Assembly: GCF_000172635.2 (NCBI RefSeq)
Contig: NC_018632.1
Coordinates: 4,092,001 to 4,156,000 of the forward strand
Direction: 5' to 3'
Length of the DNA stretch: 64,000 nucleotides
Origin: Alteromonas macleodii ATCC 27126
Lineage (GTDB): Bacteria; Pseudomonadota; Gammaproteobacteria; Enterobacterales; Alteromonadaceae
The notes under the pieces were generated by a model. It was not told where the DNA came from. It saw only the letters and a program-made list of their open reading frames with translations, and did no database searches. The position numbers and the translations under genes were made by a program. Of this stretch, positions 55,214 to 64,000 are shown piece after piece (position 1 is the stretch's first letter; each line of letters opens with the position of its first letter).

Positions 55214-56230
55214 GTGCATCCATCAACGTGGCTAAAAGCTGACGACACTGGCCTGTATTGCGAGCCAGGCCAGTTTTATATCGACCCTATGAATGAAGTG
55301 TCAACCGCACTTGTTACTCACGGCCACGCCGACCATGCGCGCGCCGGCCACCACAGTGTCTATGCCAGCGCAGAGACGCTAGCTATTATGAAAACCCGCT
55401 ATGGCGATGATATGGCCTCACAACACCACGCTGTTACGCTGGGTGAGTCAGTAACATTTAATGATGTTAAGGTAACCTTTTTCCCCGCCGGACACATCTT
55501 AGGCTCTACTCAAATTCTTATCGAATATGCAGGTTATCGCGTTGTAGTTTCCGGCGACTACAAACGTCGCCACGATCCTACCTGCCCGCCGTTTGAAGTT
55601 GTCCCTTGCGATGTATTGATTACCGAGGCCACTTTTGGCCTTCCTGTATTTAAACATCCACCTATAGAGCACGAAATAGATAAGCTCCTTCACTCATTAC
55701 GTGTTTTTCCCGAACGATGCCACCTTGTTGGTGCGTATGCCCTAGGGAAATGCCAGAGGGTTATTTTAGCGCTACGTGAAGCGGGGTACGAAAAGCCCAT
55801 CTACTTACATGGTGCGCAGCTAAAGCTATGCGATTTATATGAACAGCTTGGAATAAGTCTAGGCGCTTTAATTCCTGTATCCGACGTCGCAGATAAAAAA
55901 GCACTGGCAGGTGAGATTGTATTAGCGCCCCCCTCGGCATTGGCCGACAGGTGGTCGAGAAGCTTACCCAATGTGCGCCCTGTTATGGCGTCTGGCTGGA
56001 TGCAAATTCGCGCCCGTGCGAAGCAAAGAAATGCCGAACTACCGCTTATTATTTCCGATCACTGCGATTGGCCAGAATTATTACAAACCATTGAAGAAGT
56101 GAATCCCAAAGAAGTATGGGTGACCCACGGTAGAGAGGACGCGTTAATGTATCAAGCTGAAAAAATGGGGTTCAAAGCTAGGGCATTATCGCTTGTCGGC
56201 TACGATGAAGAAGAGCAAGGAGGCGACTAA
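55214..56230 (+). CDS. ligase-associated DNA damage response exonuclease (MBL fold)
   Basis: 338 residues from a GTG at 55214, where homology to the family should begin (V-H-P-S-T-W-L then G-L-Y-C-E-P-G-Q-F-Y-I-D-P). The frame stays open upstream to a GTG at 55100, but that extension looks unconserved. The metallo-beta-lactamase motif T-H-G-H-A-D-H-A-R (about 70-78) is present, with further His in the beta-CASP-like part and G-A-Y-A-L-G-K-C-Q-R typical of the Lig-associated exonuclease. It is expected to trim DNA ends before ligation. Its TAA overlaps the ATG of the ligase by one base, so the two are translated together. Confidence 0.85.
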   Translation: MHPSTWLKADDTGLYCEPGQFYIDPMNEVSTALVTHGHADHARAGHHSVYASAETLAIMKTRYGDDMASQHHAVTLGESVTFNDVKVTFFPAGHILGSTQILIEYAGYRVVVSGDYKRRHDPTCPPFEVVPCDVLITEATFGLPVFKHPPIEHEIDKLLHSLRVFPERCHLVGAYALGKCQRVILALREAGYEKPIYLHGAQLKLCDLYEQLGISLGALIPVSDVADKKALAGEIVLAPPSALADRWSRSLPNVRPVMASGWMQIRARAKQRNAELPLIISDHCDWPELLQTIEEVNPKEVWVTHGREDALMYQAEKMGFKARALSLVGYDEEEQGGD

Positions 56231-57915
56231 TGAAAGCATTTAGTAATTTGCTTGAGCAACTTTATTACACGTCGGGAAACAAAGCCAAAGCGCAACTCAT
56301 TGCTGATTACATTGCCAACACACCTGACCCTGATCGTGGCTGGGCTATAGCCGCTATGGCCGGTACGTTGCGATTCGATTTTTTTAAACGTAACACTGTG
56401 AAAAAGCTCATTACCGAACACACTGACTCTGCGCTTTTTGCAATGAGCTACGATTATGTGGGAGAGGTTAGCGAAACCGTGGCGCATTTATGGCCTTACA
56501 GTGAACCTACGGATAATCTTCCAAGTCTTACTGAAGTCGTAGAAACCTTTGCGTCTGTGAGTAAACAGAAGGTGTCGGAAACGCTAGCCAACTACCTGAC
56601 GATAATGACCCCTGCACAGCGCTGGGCTTTATTGAAACTTGGCACCCGCGGATTGCGCATAGGCGTGTCGGCTCGCTCCATTAAACAAATACTGGCCGAT
56701 TATGGCAATAAAGATATCAAAGAAATTGAAACGCTGTGGCACGCGGTTACACCACCCTACACCGACATGCTTGCTTGGCTAGAAGGCAAAGCTGACAAAC
56801 CTGACATTGAAAATGCAGTTACTTTCCACCCCGTGATGCTCTCCCACCCTATTGAGGACAGCGATATTGATGCTTTTACGGAAAACACGTGGCAAATTGA
56901 AAACAAGTACGACGGTATTCGCGTTCAGCTTGCTGTTAAATCGGAGCCTATTGCCAGTAAATGCGCCACAAGAAAAGACCAGAACGATAACAAAAAAGGG
57001 CAAACAATAGATGAAGAGACGCCGGATAAGGCGCTTTTCTCACGCACAGGAGATGACATTAGCCATTCTTTTCCCGACCTACTTGAAACGGTAAAAGGAA
57101 ATATGGTGTTAGACGGCGAACTACTGGTTATTCATAACGTAAAAGGCGACGCTTATGACGCTATGGCTTCACAGCCGAATGTCGACACATTCAATGCACT
57201 TCAGCAACGCCTCAACAAGAAAAAGCCAAGTAAAGCACTGCAAGCGTCTTCACCTGTTGGACTTATTGTCTACGATGCCTTGGTGCTAGATGGCAAAGAT
57301 TTAACTGAGAAAACGTTGAAGGAACGTCGCCAGGCGCTCCACGAATGGTTTAACCATAACAAAAGCGAGCGCTTGTTTTTATCGGAAACCCTTTCTGCGA
57401 GCTCTCCTAAAAGCCTTCGTGAACTTCACGCTCACGTTTGTCAAAATCGCGCGGTGGAAGGGTTGATGATAAAGCGCTTAGATAGCAAGTACATCCCCGG
57501 CCGTCCCAAAGGGCAATGGTTCAAGTGGAAGCGCGACCCGCTGGTGGTTGATGCGGTAATGATGTACGCGCAGCGAGGGCACGGGAAACGATCGAGCTTC
57601 TATTCCGATTACACGTTCGGTGCATGGGAAGACGACCAGCTTCTGCCAATAGGAAAAGCATATTCTGGATTTACCGACGAAGAACTTAAGAAGCTAGACA
57701 ACTGGGTACGGCGCAATGCAGTTGGACGCTTTGGCCCTGTGCGGGAGGTAAAGAAAGATCTGGTGTTAGAAGTGGCTTTCGACGCGGTTCATCCTTCCTC
57801 AAGACATAAATCGGGGGTAGCGCTGCGCTTCCCTCGCATTCACCGTATTCGTTGGGATAAACCCGCCGTCGAAGCTGACACGCTAACCAACGTTAAAGCG
57901 TTAATCGAAAACTAA
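56230..57915 (+). CDS. ATP-dependent DNA ligase of the ligase-associated damage response system
   Basis: 561 residues. N-terminal alpha-helical DNA-binding domain (about 1-200), adenylation domain with motif I E-N-K-Y-D-G-I-R (nucleophile Lys226), S-R-T-G-D-D, L-D-G-E-L-L-V, E-G-L-M-I-K-R and K-W-K-R, then an OB domain with R-F-G-P-V-R-E-V and the C-terminal H-R-I-R-W-D-K-P. The order DNA-binding, adenylation, OB is that of bacterial ATP-dependent ligases linked to cisplatin/crosslink response rather than LigD. A charged insertion (about 240-270, rich in K, D, N and Q) between motif I and motif III looks specific to this protein. Coupled to the exonuclease by TAATG. Confidence 0.92.
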   Translation: MKAFSNLLEQLYYTSGNKAKAQLIADYIANTPDPDRGWAIAAMAGTLRFDFFKRNTVKKLITEHTDSALFAMSYDYVGEVSETVAHLWPYSEPTDNLPSLTEVVETFASVSKQKVSETLANYLTIMTPAQRWALLKLGTRGLRIGVSARSIKQILADYGNKDIKEIETLWHAVTPPYTDMLAWLEGKADKPDIENAVTFHPVMLSHPIEDSDIDAFTENTWQIENKYDGIRVQLAVKSEPIASKCATRKDQNDNKKGQTIDEETPDKALFSRTGDDISHSFPDLLETVKGNMVLDGELLVIHNVKGDAYDAMASQPNVDTFNALQQRLNKKKPSKALQASSPVGLIVYDALVLDGKDLTEKTLKERRQALHEWFNHNKSERLFLSETLSASSPKSLRELHAHVCQNRAVEGLMIKRLDSKYIPGRPKGQWFKWKRDPLVVDAVMMYAQRGHGKRSSFYSDYTFGAWEDDQLLPIGKAYSGFTDEELKKLDNWVRRNAVGRFGPVREVKKDLVLEVAFDAVHPSSRHKSGVALRFPRIHRIRWDKPAVEADTLTNVKALIEN

Positions 57916-58017
57916 CCACGTAAAAATACTTCCTAAGTAAGAAAAAATCGCTGAAAATGAAGTTTTACAGATGACCTCGGGCGGATTGCCTGAAGAGAAC
58001 AAAAATAGGAAATCGCC

Positions 58018-58593
58018 ATGCCTAAGGCTAGTGAAATCAAAAAGAATAACACCGTGGTATTTGACGGTAAGACCTGCATAGTTAGAGACATAGAACGTTC
58101 TGTACCCCAAGGTCGTGCAGGTGGCAGCATTTATCGCATGCGTATGTATGACGTAGTCACAGGTGCGAAGTACGACGAAACATTTAAAGACTCAGACACA
58201 TTAGATATGGCTGATTTAATTCGTCGTCCGGCAATGTTTTCTTATGTTGATGGTGACGAATACATTTTCATGGATAAGGAAGACTACACGCCTTATCACT
58301 TGAACAAAGAAAGTATTGAAAATGAGGCGCTATTCATTAATGAAGACACCGACGGTATTCAGGTGGTTATTGTAAGTGAAGTGCCAGTAGCGTTAGATTT
58401 GCCAATGAGCGTAGAGCTTGAAGTTGTTGAGACAGACCCATCTATTAAAGGCGCCTCTGCTACGTCTCGAACCAAGCCTGCAACGCTTTCAACCGGACTG
58501 GTTGTACAGGTGCCTGAATACATCAGCACTGGCGAATGGATTAAGGTGAACACCGAGGAACGCAAGTTCCAAAGTAGAGCGGATAAGCACTAA
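58018..58593 (+). CDS. efpL: elongation factor P-like protein EfpL (YeiP)
   Basis: 191 residues in three domains, starting M-P-K-A-S-E-I-K-K and ending with the YeiP-specific [18 protein letters not shown]. At the tip of the first-domain loop Arg33 (V-P-Q-G-R-A-G-G) stands where EF-P has its modified Lys34, as in E. coli YeiP/EfpL, which relieves ribosome stalling at proline-containing motifs. Single gene with AGGAAAT before the ATG and a bidirectional terminator after it. Confidence 0.93.
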   Translation: MPKASEIKKNNTVVFDGKTCIVRDIERSVPQGRAGGSIYRMRMYDVVTGAKYDETFKDSDTLDMADLIRRPAMFSYVDGDEYIFMDKEDYTPYHLNKESIENEALFINEDTDGIQVVIVSEVPVALDLPMSVELEVVETDPSIKGASATSRTKPATLSTGLVVQVPEYISTGEWIKVNTEERKFQSRADKH

Positions 58594-58646
58594 GCAACCA
58601 ATACATCAGCTGACGCCACCTTTGCCGGTGCGCAGCGATTGAAGAA

Positions 58647-58671
58647 AAAAGGGTTCATTTTGAACCCTTTT
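58647..58671. terminator. bidirectional terminator between efpL and fructokinase
   Basis: Arms AAAAGGGTTCA (58647-58657) and TGAACCCTTTT (58661-58671) with a TTT loop, between convergent genes. Confidence 0.85.
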
Positions 58672-58694
58672 GTTTATCTTAAGATAATCGATAC

Positions 58695-59663
58695 TTATTT
58701 AGCGATATTAGCCTGCGTTGGTAATGCGCTAAATGCACCATACTGCGTTACCGTGTAAGCACCACAGCGGATAGCAAATTCCGTAGCTTCGCTTACATTC
58801 TCGAAGTTCTCCGCCCACGCGTCGAAGTCATCAGCGCTTTTCACTTTTGTAGATAGGAAATATAAGAAGCCACCAATAAAAGAGTCACCCGCTGCCGTCG
58901 TGTCTTTTACATCCATTTTAGGTGACGCTAACGTGCCGCTGAAGGACTTGGTAATATAGTGAATGGGCTCACCACCATCGGTGACTAGCACCACTTTAAC
59001 GCCACTATCTAACCACTGCTGAACCTTTGTATCAGCATTTTCTTCGCCATATAGCTCTGCGAGTTCTTCTCGGCTAGCCTTTAAAACAGACACTTTCTTT
59101 GCAGCTTCATCTATACGTGACGGCGCATTCGCTGTGTCATCCCAAAACGCTGGGCGATAGTTAATATCCAAACAAACCATCATGCCGTTTTCCTTCGCCT
59201 TGTTCAGAATAAACTCGGTACCAGGAATAAGTTCAGGGCCTGAAATAGAACCTGAGCAAAAATGAAGCACTGTATTTTTATCACAATCTATCGTCGACAA
59301 ATCTTGCTCTGAAATGTGTTTATGCGCGGCATTATCAACATAAAAATCAAAAGAGCGTTCGCCGTCTGCATCCAAGTTTACAAATGCCAGAGCCGTATTA
59401 CCTTCTTGTGTAGTCCACACGAAGTCAGTGTTTACTTTGTAATGCTCTAGCATTTCTTTAAGAAACGCGCCAAAAGTATCGTCACCTACCTTCGAGACCA
59501 TCGCACTCTCACCACCTAGCTGAGCTACAGCGACTGCCACATTAGCAGGTGCACCACCCGCGTAGGGCTGGAAAGGTTTCATTGCTGGTATGTTGCCATC
59601 TTTGGGCGCAGCACCTTGGCTTAACATATCAATTAGCACTTCACCTAAACATAAAATCTTCAT
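58695..59663 (-). CDS. fructokinase (PfkB/ribokinase family)
   Basis: 322 residues. Substrate-side motif A-G-G-A-P-A-N-V-A-V-A near 37-47 and the C-terminal PfkB signature D-T-T-A-A-G-D-S-F-I-G-G with catalytic Asp in A-A-G-D. The V-L-D/C-L-D-I-N-Y-R-P stretch fits bacterial fructokinases. It would phosphorylate fructose, for example that released by the amylosucrase encoded 16 kb away. It diverges from a ROK regulator, with a perfect 9-base inverted repeat in the spacer that may be the operator. Confidence 0.88.
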   Translation of the reverse strand: MKILCLGEVLIDMLSQGAAPKDGNIPAMKPFQPYAGGAPANVAVAVAQLGGESAMVSKVGDDTFGAFLKEMLEHYKVNTDFVWTTQEGNTALAFVNLDADGERSFDFYVDNAAHKHISEQDLSTIDCDKNTVLHFCSGSISGPELIPGTEFILNKAKENGMMVCLDINYRPAFWDDTANAPSRIDEAAKKVSVLKASREELAELYGEENADTKVQQWLDSGVKVVLVTDGGEPIHYITKSFSGTLASPKMDVKDTTAAGDSFIGGFLYFLSTKVKSADDFDAWAENFENVSEATEFAIRCGAYTVTQYGAFSALPTQANIAK

Positions 59664-59771
59664 ACCAGCCTCACTTAACAGAATTTAAAAATTGCAGCTT
59701 ACCTACGCACAGGTCGCGCAAGGTTAACGAATCGTTAATTAATTGGGGCATAGTATTGTCGAAAGAATCAA

Positions 59772-59794
59772 TTAAATCAACCTAATTGATTTAA
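59772..59794. promoter_or_regulatory. operator-like inverted repeat between fructokinase and ROK regulator
   Basis: Perfect arms TTAAATCAA (59772-59780) and TTGATTTAA (59786-59794) with a five-base centre. It lies about 110 bases upstream of the fructokinase start and 155 upstream of the regulator start. A further ATCAATTAAATCAA overlaps the left side. Size and symmetry suit a dimeric winged-helix repressor such as a ROK/NagC-type protein. Confidence 0.6.
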
Positions 59795-59948
59795 CCTTTT
59801 GCGCAAAAATCAATGGGTGTGATAGGGTTGACCTAGTACTGTCGAATAAAGTTATGTCTGAACAAGTACCTACACCATTTCTTAAATTTGATACACGGCT
59901 AGGTTGTTATTACACTCTAGCTTCTTAAAACGATAGATTGTAAATACA

Positions 59949-61121
59949 TTGAATACTGAATCGGCCTTTCACCTGCCATCACAAAAAGCACCTACATTGC
60001 TTGATAGCCGCTCAGCGAATGAACGGGATATCCTTACCCTAATTCGCCAACGTTCTTCATTGCCTAAAGCTGAAATAGCACAGTTAACGGGGCTGTCTGC
60101 ACAATCAGCGACAGTGATCATTAAAAAACTAGAGGCTGACGGCCTGGTAAGGCGACTAAAGCCAATCAAAGGCGGAGTAGGCCAGCCCAAGGTGCCGTTT
60201 GGTCTCAATGAAAACGGCGCGTTTGGTATAGGGCTGAAAGTAGGTCGACGAAGTTTCGATATGACGTTACTCGACTTGAAAGGCAATGTAAGAGCAACAC
60301 TTCACGAGAAGTTTGCCTACCCGACCGTAAGCAATCTGCTTACCTTTGCAAAACGTGCTTTCAATGTACTCATTAAAAATTTGGATACCGACCAACAGCG
60401 CCTAATCCGAGGTTTAGGCGTTGCTATGCCCTTCGAAATTTGGAGTTGGGCAGAAGAAGCCGGAGCCCCAAAAAATGAATTGGAAGAGTGGAGAGAGTTT
60501 AATCCACAGGCGGCGTTGGAAGATTTATTATCACTGCCTGTTTTTATAAAAAATGATGCTGGAGCAGCGTGCAGCGCAGAGATGTCTTTCGGTAATTCCC
60601 AAAACTACAATAGTTTTCTTTACATCTTTGTTGGCACATTCTTAGGCGGTGGCCTGGTACTCAATAACCAGTTAGTTAATGGAAAAACAGGCAACGCTGG
60701 GGCCATTGGCTCTTTACCCTTTTACAATGGCAGTACACAAAGCCAGCTAATAACCCAGTCTTCCCTTTATTTACTGGAAAGAAAGCTAAACGACGCTGGG
60801 CACAACGGTCAGCATATTTATGAATCGCCATCCCACTGGTCTTGTGACACGCGCTCAATAGAAGACTGGTTAAGCGAAACCGCCAGAGGATTGGCCTTTG
60901 CGACTCAATGTGCAATGAGCTTGTTAGACCTAGACGGCGTAATCATAGATGGCGCAATTCCTGATGATGTCAAAAACGCATTGGTCGCGCATACGCAAAG
61001 CGCGATGGAGACGCTTGATATGCGTGGCCTTGCTCAGGTACACATAAGCGAAGGTCTTGTAGGCAGAAAAGCGCAATCCATTGGAAGTGCAAACCTAGCC
61101 CTTCAGGCAAATTATTACTAA
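59949..61121 (+). CDS. ROK-family transcriptional regulator
   Basis: 390 residues: N-terminal winged helix (about 25-85, with L-P-K-A-E-I-A-Q-L-T-G-L-S as the helix-turn-helix), then a ROK sugar-kinase-like domain with F-I-K-N-D-A-G-A-A-C and G-T-F-L-G-G-G-L-V. The zinc motif C-x-C-G-x-x-G-C of many ROK proteins is not seen, so this member may not bind zinc in the usual way. The start is inferred to be TTG at 59949, as no in-frame ATG exists before the helix-turn-helix; the ribosome-binding site is weak. It probably controls the divergent fructokinase gene. Confidence 0.85.
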   Translation: MNTESAFHLPSQKAPTLLDSRSANERDILTLIRQRSSLPKAEIAQLTGLSAQSATVIIKKLEADGLVRRLKPIKGGVGQPKVPFGLNENGAFGIGLKVGRRSFDMTLLDLKGNVRATLHEKFAYPTVSNLLTFAKRAFNVLIKNLDTDQQRLIRGLGVAMPFEIWSWAEEAGAPKNELEEWREFNPQAALEDLLSLPVFIKNDAGAACSAEMSFGNSQNYNSFLYIFVGTFLGGGLVLNNQLVNGKTGNAGAIGSLPFYNGSTQSQLITQSSLYLLERKLNDAGHNGQHIYESPSHWSCDTRSIEDWLSETARGLAFATQCAMSLLDLDGVIIDGAIPDDVKNALVAHTQSAMETLDMRGLAQVHISEGLVGRKAQSIGSANLALQANYY

Positions 61122-61157
61122 TCATCTAACATCTCAAAAGGTTTGGCTTTGGGCAGC

Positions 61158-62075
61158 ATGAAAGAAGGAATGCATGACATTTTAATTTTAGATGGCGGCA
61201 TGGGGCGAGAGCTGAAAAAGACAGGTGCGCCCTTTAAGCAGCCAGAGTGGTCAGCACTGGCACTAATGCAAACACCTGAATTAGTAAGTGATGTGCACAA
61301 ACGTTTTCTTGAAGCTGGTGCCTGCGTTATTACCACTAACGCCTATGCGCTTGTACCTTTTCATATTGGGGAAAATACATTTAGGGAGCAGGCTTTTACT
61401 CTCGCTCAGAATGCGGCCGAACTCGCTCGAGGCGCAGTAAACGCACTAAAGAGCGATGGTGACAATAAGCGATTTGTCGCGGGTAGCGTTCCTCCGGCTT
61501 TTGGTTCTTACCGCCCAGATTTATTTGATGCAACCCGTGTAGCCGACATTCTCACACCGCTTATTAAAGCGCAGGAGCCCTATGTTGATGTTTGGTTGAT
61601 TGAAACTGCAAGTTCGGTAGAAGAAGCTGAAGCCGTGGTATCACTTATAAAACAGTACTCTTCACTGCCTTTATGGCTGTCATTCTCCGTGAGTAATCGA
61701 GAAACATCTAACGAGCCTGTGACATTGCGCTCTGGTGAGCCGCTAAGTGAGATAGCGCCAATATTGAGCGAAGTACAAAGCGTACTTTTCAATTGCTCGC
61801 AGCCGGAAGAGATGGAAGACGCTATTTCAATAACGCGAAGTTTAGATACTTCGATTAATATTGGCGCTTATGCAAATAGCTTTTCTGAGAGAAAACGTAC
61901 ACACGCGGCCAACGCGCTACTTTCCGAAATACGTGACGATATAACCCCCGCCCGCTATGTTGAATACGTTAAGACTTGGGTAGCTGCTGGCGCAACTATC
62001 ATCGGGGGCTGCTGTGGTATCGGCCCTGAACATATTAAAGCCATTAGCGACGTTTTTGGTCAAGAAAAGTACTAA
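61158..62075 (+). CDS. homocysteine S-methyltransferase family protein
   Basis: 305 residues from the ATG at 61158; an ATG 12 bases later is also possible. It starts I-L-D-G-G-M-G-R-E-L. The three zinc ligands are present: Cys213 in F-N-C-S, and Cys285 and Cys286 in G-G-C-C-G. The family transfers methyl groups from S-methylmethionine, betaine or similar donors to homocysteine; donor unknown here. It follows the ROK regulator after 36 bases on the same strand and could be co-transcribed with it, though a sugar-methionine link is not obvious. Confidence 0.85.
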   Translation: MKEGMHDILILDGGMGRELKKTGAPFKQPEWSALALMQTPELVSDVHKRFLEAGACVITTNAYALVPFHIGENTFREQAFTLAQNAAELARGAVNALKSDGDNKRFVAGSVPPAFGSYRPDLFDATRVADILTPLIKAQEPYVDVWLIETASSVEEAEAVVSLIKQYSSLPLWLSFSVSNRETSNEPVTLRSGEPLSEIAPILSEVQSVLFNCSQPEEMEDAISITRSLDTSINIGAYANSFSERKRTHAANALLSEIRDDITPARYVEYVKTWVAAGATIIGGCCGIGPEHIKAISDVFGQEKY

Positions 62076-62091
62076 ATAGACGTGGCTAACT

Positions 62092-62838
62092 TTACAGCGC
62101 AAAGTCCTGTGTTTCGAAATACAATAATGAGTATAAGTCGCATACTGCAAACGCCGCATTGAGCTGTTCCACACTAGGCACATGCGTTTCCGTTGGTTTT
62201 ATCGCTGGTTCGCTACATCCTTTTACGAGTATTAACGCATCATAAGAAGGGCGTGTACCAATACTATGAACGTACAGTTGACTATCGCCAAGCTCAATGA
62301 TTGACCATGAATTAGCGCTCGGATCATTAGGGGCATCTACATCGACGTGTTGCCGTTTATACTGTTTTGACACTCGGCGTTTAAACAGCAACTCAACGAA
62401 TGTCAGTTTCGATTCACTTAGCCACTGATTACCGCCTCGTTCAAAGTGCCCCTTAAAGAATTCCGCAGGAATAGAAAATTGCTCTCCATTAATGAGCTTA
62501 TTTAAATCAAAAATAGCCGGCAACAATGTAACCATGCTGCTCTGAGAAAAAGCGCCAGCGTGATCCAGATCTAAAGACTCAAGAACTAGCGCTTTATATG
62601 AACTGTCTATCTTGTAGATAAGTTGATAATCGTGTGGCGAGTAGTATAGCGGCAGATGACTAGCGTAGAGATCGGTACCATCGGAAAACACTACCATTCC
62701 GTGAGATCCAACTTTATCGTGATTAGCGTGTGTCGTGGCAACTGGCGCTAACTCGCGGCCGACGACATTCGCACTGGAGGCGGGTGTATTAATGAAAGTC
62801 GCGAATATATATAAAGCAGTGAGATAGAAATATTTCAT
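62092..62838 (-). CDS. exported protein of unknown function
   Basis: 248 residues with a signal peptide (about 1-22, ending P-A-S-S-A). No family was recognised with confidence. Visible features are H-G-M-V-V-F-S-D-G near residue 46 and H-L-P-L-Y-Y-S-P-H-D-Y-Q-L near 61, several histidines in the first third, and one Cys in each of two C-terminal segments (V-K-G-C-S and A-V-C-D-L). It converges with the methyltransferase gene (16-base gap) and diverges from a LysR regulator, which may control it. Confidence 0.65.
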   Translation of the reverse strand: MKYFYLTALYIFATFINTPASSANVVGRELAPVATTHANHDKVGSHGMVVFSDGTDLYASHLPLYYSPHDYQLIYKIDSSYKALVLESLDLDHAGAFSQSSMVTLLPAIFDLNKLINGEQFSIPAEFFKGHFERGGNQWLSESKLTFVELLFKRRVSKQYKRQHVDVDAPNDPSANSWSIIELGDSQLYVHSIGTRPSYDALILVKGCSEPAIKPTETHVPSVEQLNAAFAVCDLYSLLYFETQDFAL

Positions 62839-62956
62839 AAGGCGGCAAGTATGTTTGAAAGGCTACTGTGGCAATACTGACATTCAATTTACATACAGTT
62901 AAGCTACAATTAAGATTCAATTAATTCCCAATTGGAAGCAATTTAGCGATGCACTC
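62839..62956. promoter_or_regulatory. divergent promoter region of the LysR regulator and exported protein
   Basis: A 118-base AT-rich spacer with several ATTCAATT-type repeats (around 62882-62925). These are candidates for LysR binding, though no single T-N11-A site stands out. Confidence 0.35.
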
Positions 62957-63859
62957 ATGGATATTGAAGACTTAAGAAAATTTATTGTTGTTGCGCAATA
63001 TGAGAACTTGAACAAGGCGTCCCAGCATTTATCAGTGACCACGGGCGCGTTGTCTAAAGTAGTAAAGCGCATAGAGCATAAATTGGAGGTGCAAGTATTT
63101 GACCGAGTAGGTAAACATATTCGACTCAACCAACGGGGTAACAAATTTCTGCTTTATGCCACTCATCTTGTGCACGAAGCCGATCAAGCGCTCAGTGAGT
63201 TTAGAGGAAGTACTGCGGTATACAACGTTACTGTTGCTGGCCCATCGCTATTGCTTCAATACTACTTACCTACGTTGCTTTCCAAGCCCTCTTTTGTACA
63301 AACTCACTTTCACGTAAATGTTAATGCTTGTTGGGAAGGTAAAGCGCTGGATAGTGTGTCAAAAGGGGGAAGCGATCTCGCTATTGCCACCTCTTTTGCG
63401 ATGGAAGAACGAGAGAAAGACCCTTCTCTTCATCATATATCGTTAGGTTCGTCTATATATGTGGTCGCAGCAGCGACAAACCATGCTGCGGTAACCGAAG
63501 CAAACAACGGCGCATTAACAAGTCAAAGTTTGTACGGTTACGCATTCGCCTGCCCTGATGTTTCGCCCTTTTGTGGAATAAAACGCGGCATCGGTTCTGA
63601 TGGATGGAGAGACGACAAAGTGCCCCGCTCAATTCGCTATCGATGTAATGATTTTGGCACGCTGATATCCATTGTTCGACAAGGACTGGCCTTGGCCTAC
63701 GTGCCTGACTTCATAGCAAAAAGCCATAACCTTACTAGCGTCGATGTATTAGGTTATGACTTTTATCATACGGAGCACTTCGAACTTGTTTACAAACCTA
63801 GCATGGCATCGGGATGGCTCAACCGGTTTGTCGACTCAGTTAAAAGCGCTATTTCGTAA
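62957..63859 (+). CDS. LysR-family transcriptional regulator
   Basis: 300 residues. N-terminal winged helix (about 1-60; [10 protein letters not shown] then [16 protein letters not shown]), then an effector-binding periplasmic-binding-protein-like domain (about 90-295). The effector is unknown. It diverges from the exported protein gene. Its stop overlaps the 3' end of the convergent glutathione S-transferase gene by 11 bases. Confidence 0.92.
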   Translation: MDIEDLRKFIVVAQYENLNKASQHLSVTTGALSKVVKRIEHKLEVQVFDRVGKHIRLNQRGNKFLLYATHLVHEADQALSEFRGSTAVYNVTVAGPSLLLQYYLPTLLSKPSFVQTHFHVNVNACWEGKALDSVSKGGSDLAIATSFAMEEREKDPSLHHISLGSSIYVVAAATNHAAVTEANNGALTSQSLYGYAFACPDVSPFCGIKRGIGSDGWRDDKVPRSIRYRCNDFGTLISIVRQGLALAYVPDFIAKSHNLTSVDVLGYDFYHTEHFELVYKPSMASGWLNRFVDSVKSAIS

Positions 63860-64000
63860 CAACATTTTTAGCCCCTTTGATCAGTGCTTCTCTGTCAATT
63901 TTATTAGGGACTTCCACTCCACGCCGTGCGGCTGGCCTCGCTTCAATACTGTTTTTCCAACGGGTTAAGTTGTCTAACCCTTCTATGCTTACACCAGACC
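63849..64000 (-). CDS. glutathione S-transferase, C-terminal part (runs off the window)
   Basis: The minus strand is open from the window edge to a TAG at 63851-63849. It reads [13 protein letters not shown] then [12 protein letters not shown], the usual C-terminal pattern of bacterial GSTs (L-x-x-W with A-R-P-A-x-x-R-G). The N-terminal thioredoxin-like domain lies outside the window. The last 11 bases overlap the end of the LysR gene. Confidence 0.8.
   Translation of the reverse strand, partial: SGVSIEGLDNLTRWKNSIEARPAARRGVEVPNKIDREALIKGAKNVVTK

Noticed and set aside
63756..63968. 70-codon plus-strand frame at the window end
   Set aside because: Overlaps the LysR gene and is antisense to the glutathione S-transferase 3' end, which is the convincing coding frame there.

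Overview
The window looks like chromosomal DNA of a marine gammaproteobacterium close to Alteromonas. The grounds are the sequences of the RNA polymerase, ribosomal protein and EF-G genes, the abundance of TonB-dependent receptors, a moderate GC content, and an amylosucrase of the kind known from Alteromonas macleodii. No rRNA operon, prophage, integrase, CRISPR array or intact transposase was seen. Most of the window is housekeeping; the unusual parts are in the spacers and in a few accessory loci.

Layout. (1) 1-10.3 kb: energised outer-membrane transport and iron. A TtpC-like ExbB-family protein and a DUF3450 protein lie downstream of a FepA-type catecholate receptor. An FMN-dependent alpha-hydroxy-acid oxidase diverges from the receptor over a near-perfect Fur box. 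A PiuC-type dioxygenase and a Fiu/PiuA-type receptor follow, the latter with a second Fur-like palindrome, and then an HSL-type esterase. (2) 10.7-27.8 kb: a TraB/GumN protein, then on the minus strand the merged secE-nusG-rplK-rplA-rplJ-rplL-rpoB-rpoC and rpsL-rpsG-fusA loci. The usual last gene, tuf, is cut after 72 codons. tRNA-Trp heads secE, but the tuf copy often found beside it is also missing. (3) 27.9-46.9 kb: single genes and small operons on both strands: an ABC exporter, an RraA-like protein, an M13 peptidase, lysoplasmalogenase, an ACT protein, dbpA with a two-domain binding-protein relative and pyrC, a lipocalin, an aldo/keto reductase with a glyoxalase-like protein, an MscS channel, an MFS transporter diverging from amylosucrase, a CPXCG protein, and folE diverging from folM. 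(4) 47-58 kb: aguA-aguB (agmatine to putrescine), a nested inverted-repeat element, then the four-gene ligase-associated DNA repair set. The set is split into helicase-pdeM on the minus strand and exonuclease-ligase on the plus strand, separated by a DUF418 membrane protein and a periplasmic binding-protein-like gene. (5) 58-64 kb: EfpL (YeiP), fructokinase diverging from a ROK regulator, a homocysteine S-methyltransferase-family protein, an unrecognised exported protein diverging from a LysR regulator, and the 3' end of a glutathione S-transferase gene at the edge.

How the genes may work together (inference): the iron cluster imports catecholate siderophores under Fur control and adds two enzymes to the same regulon. 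The ligase set probably acts as one repair module despite being interrupted. Amylosucrase with its MFS partner, and fructokinase with its ROK regulator, suggest sucrose/fructose use with alpha-glucan synthesis. folE-folM suggests tetrahydromonapterin supply.
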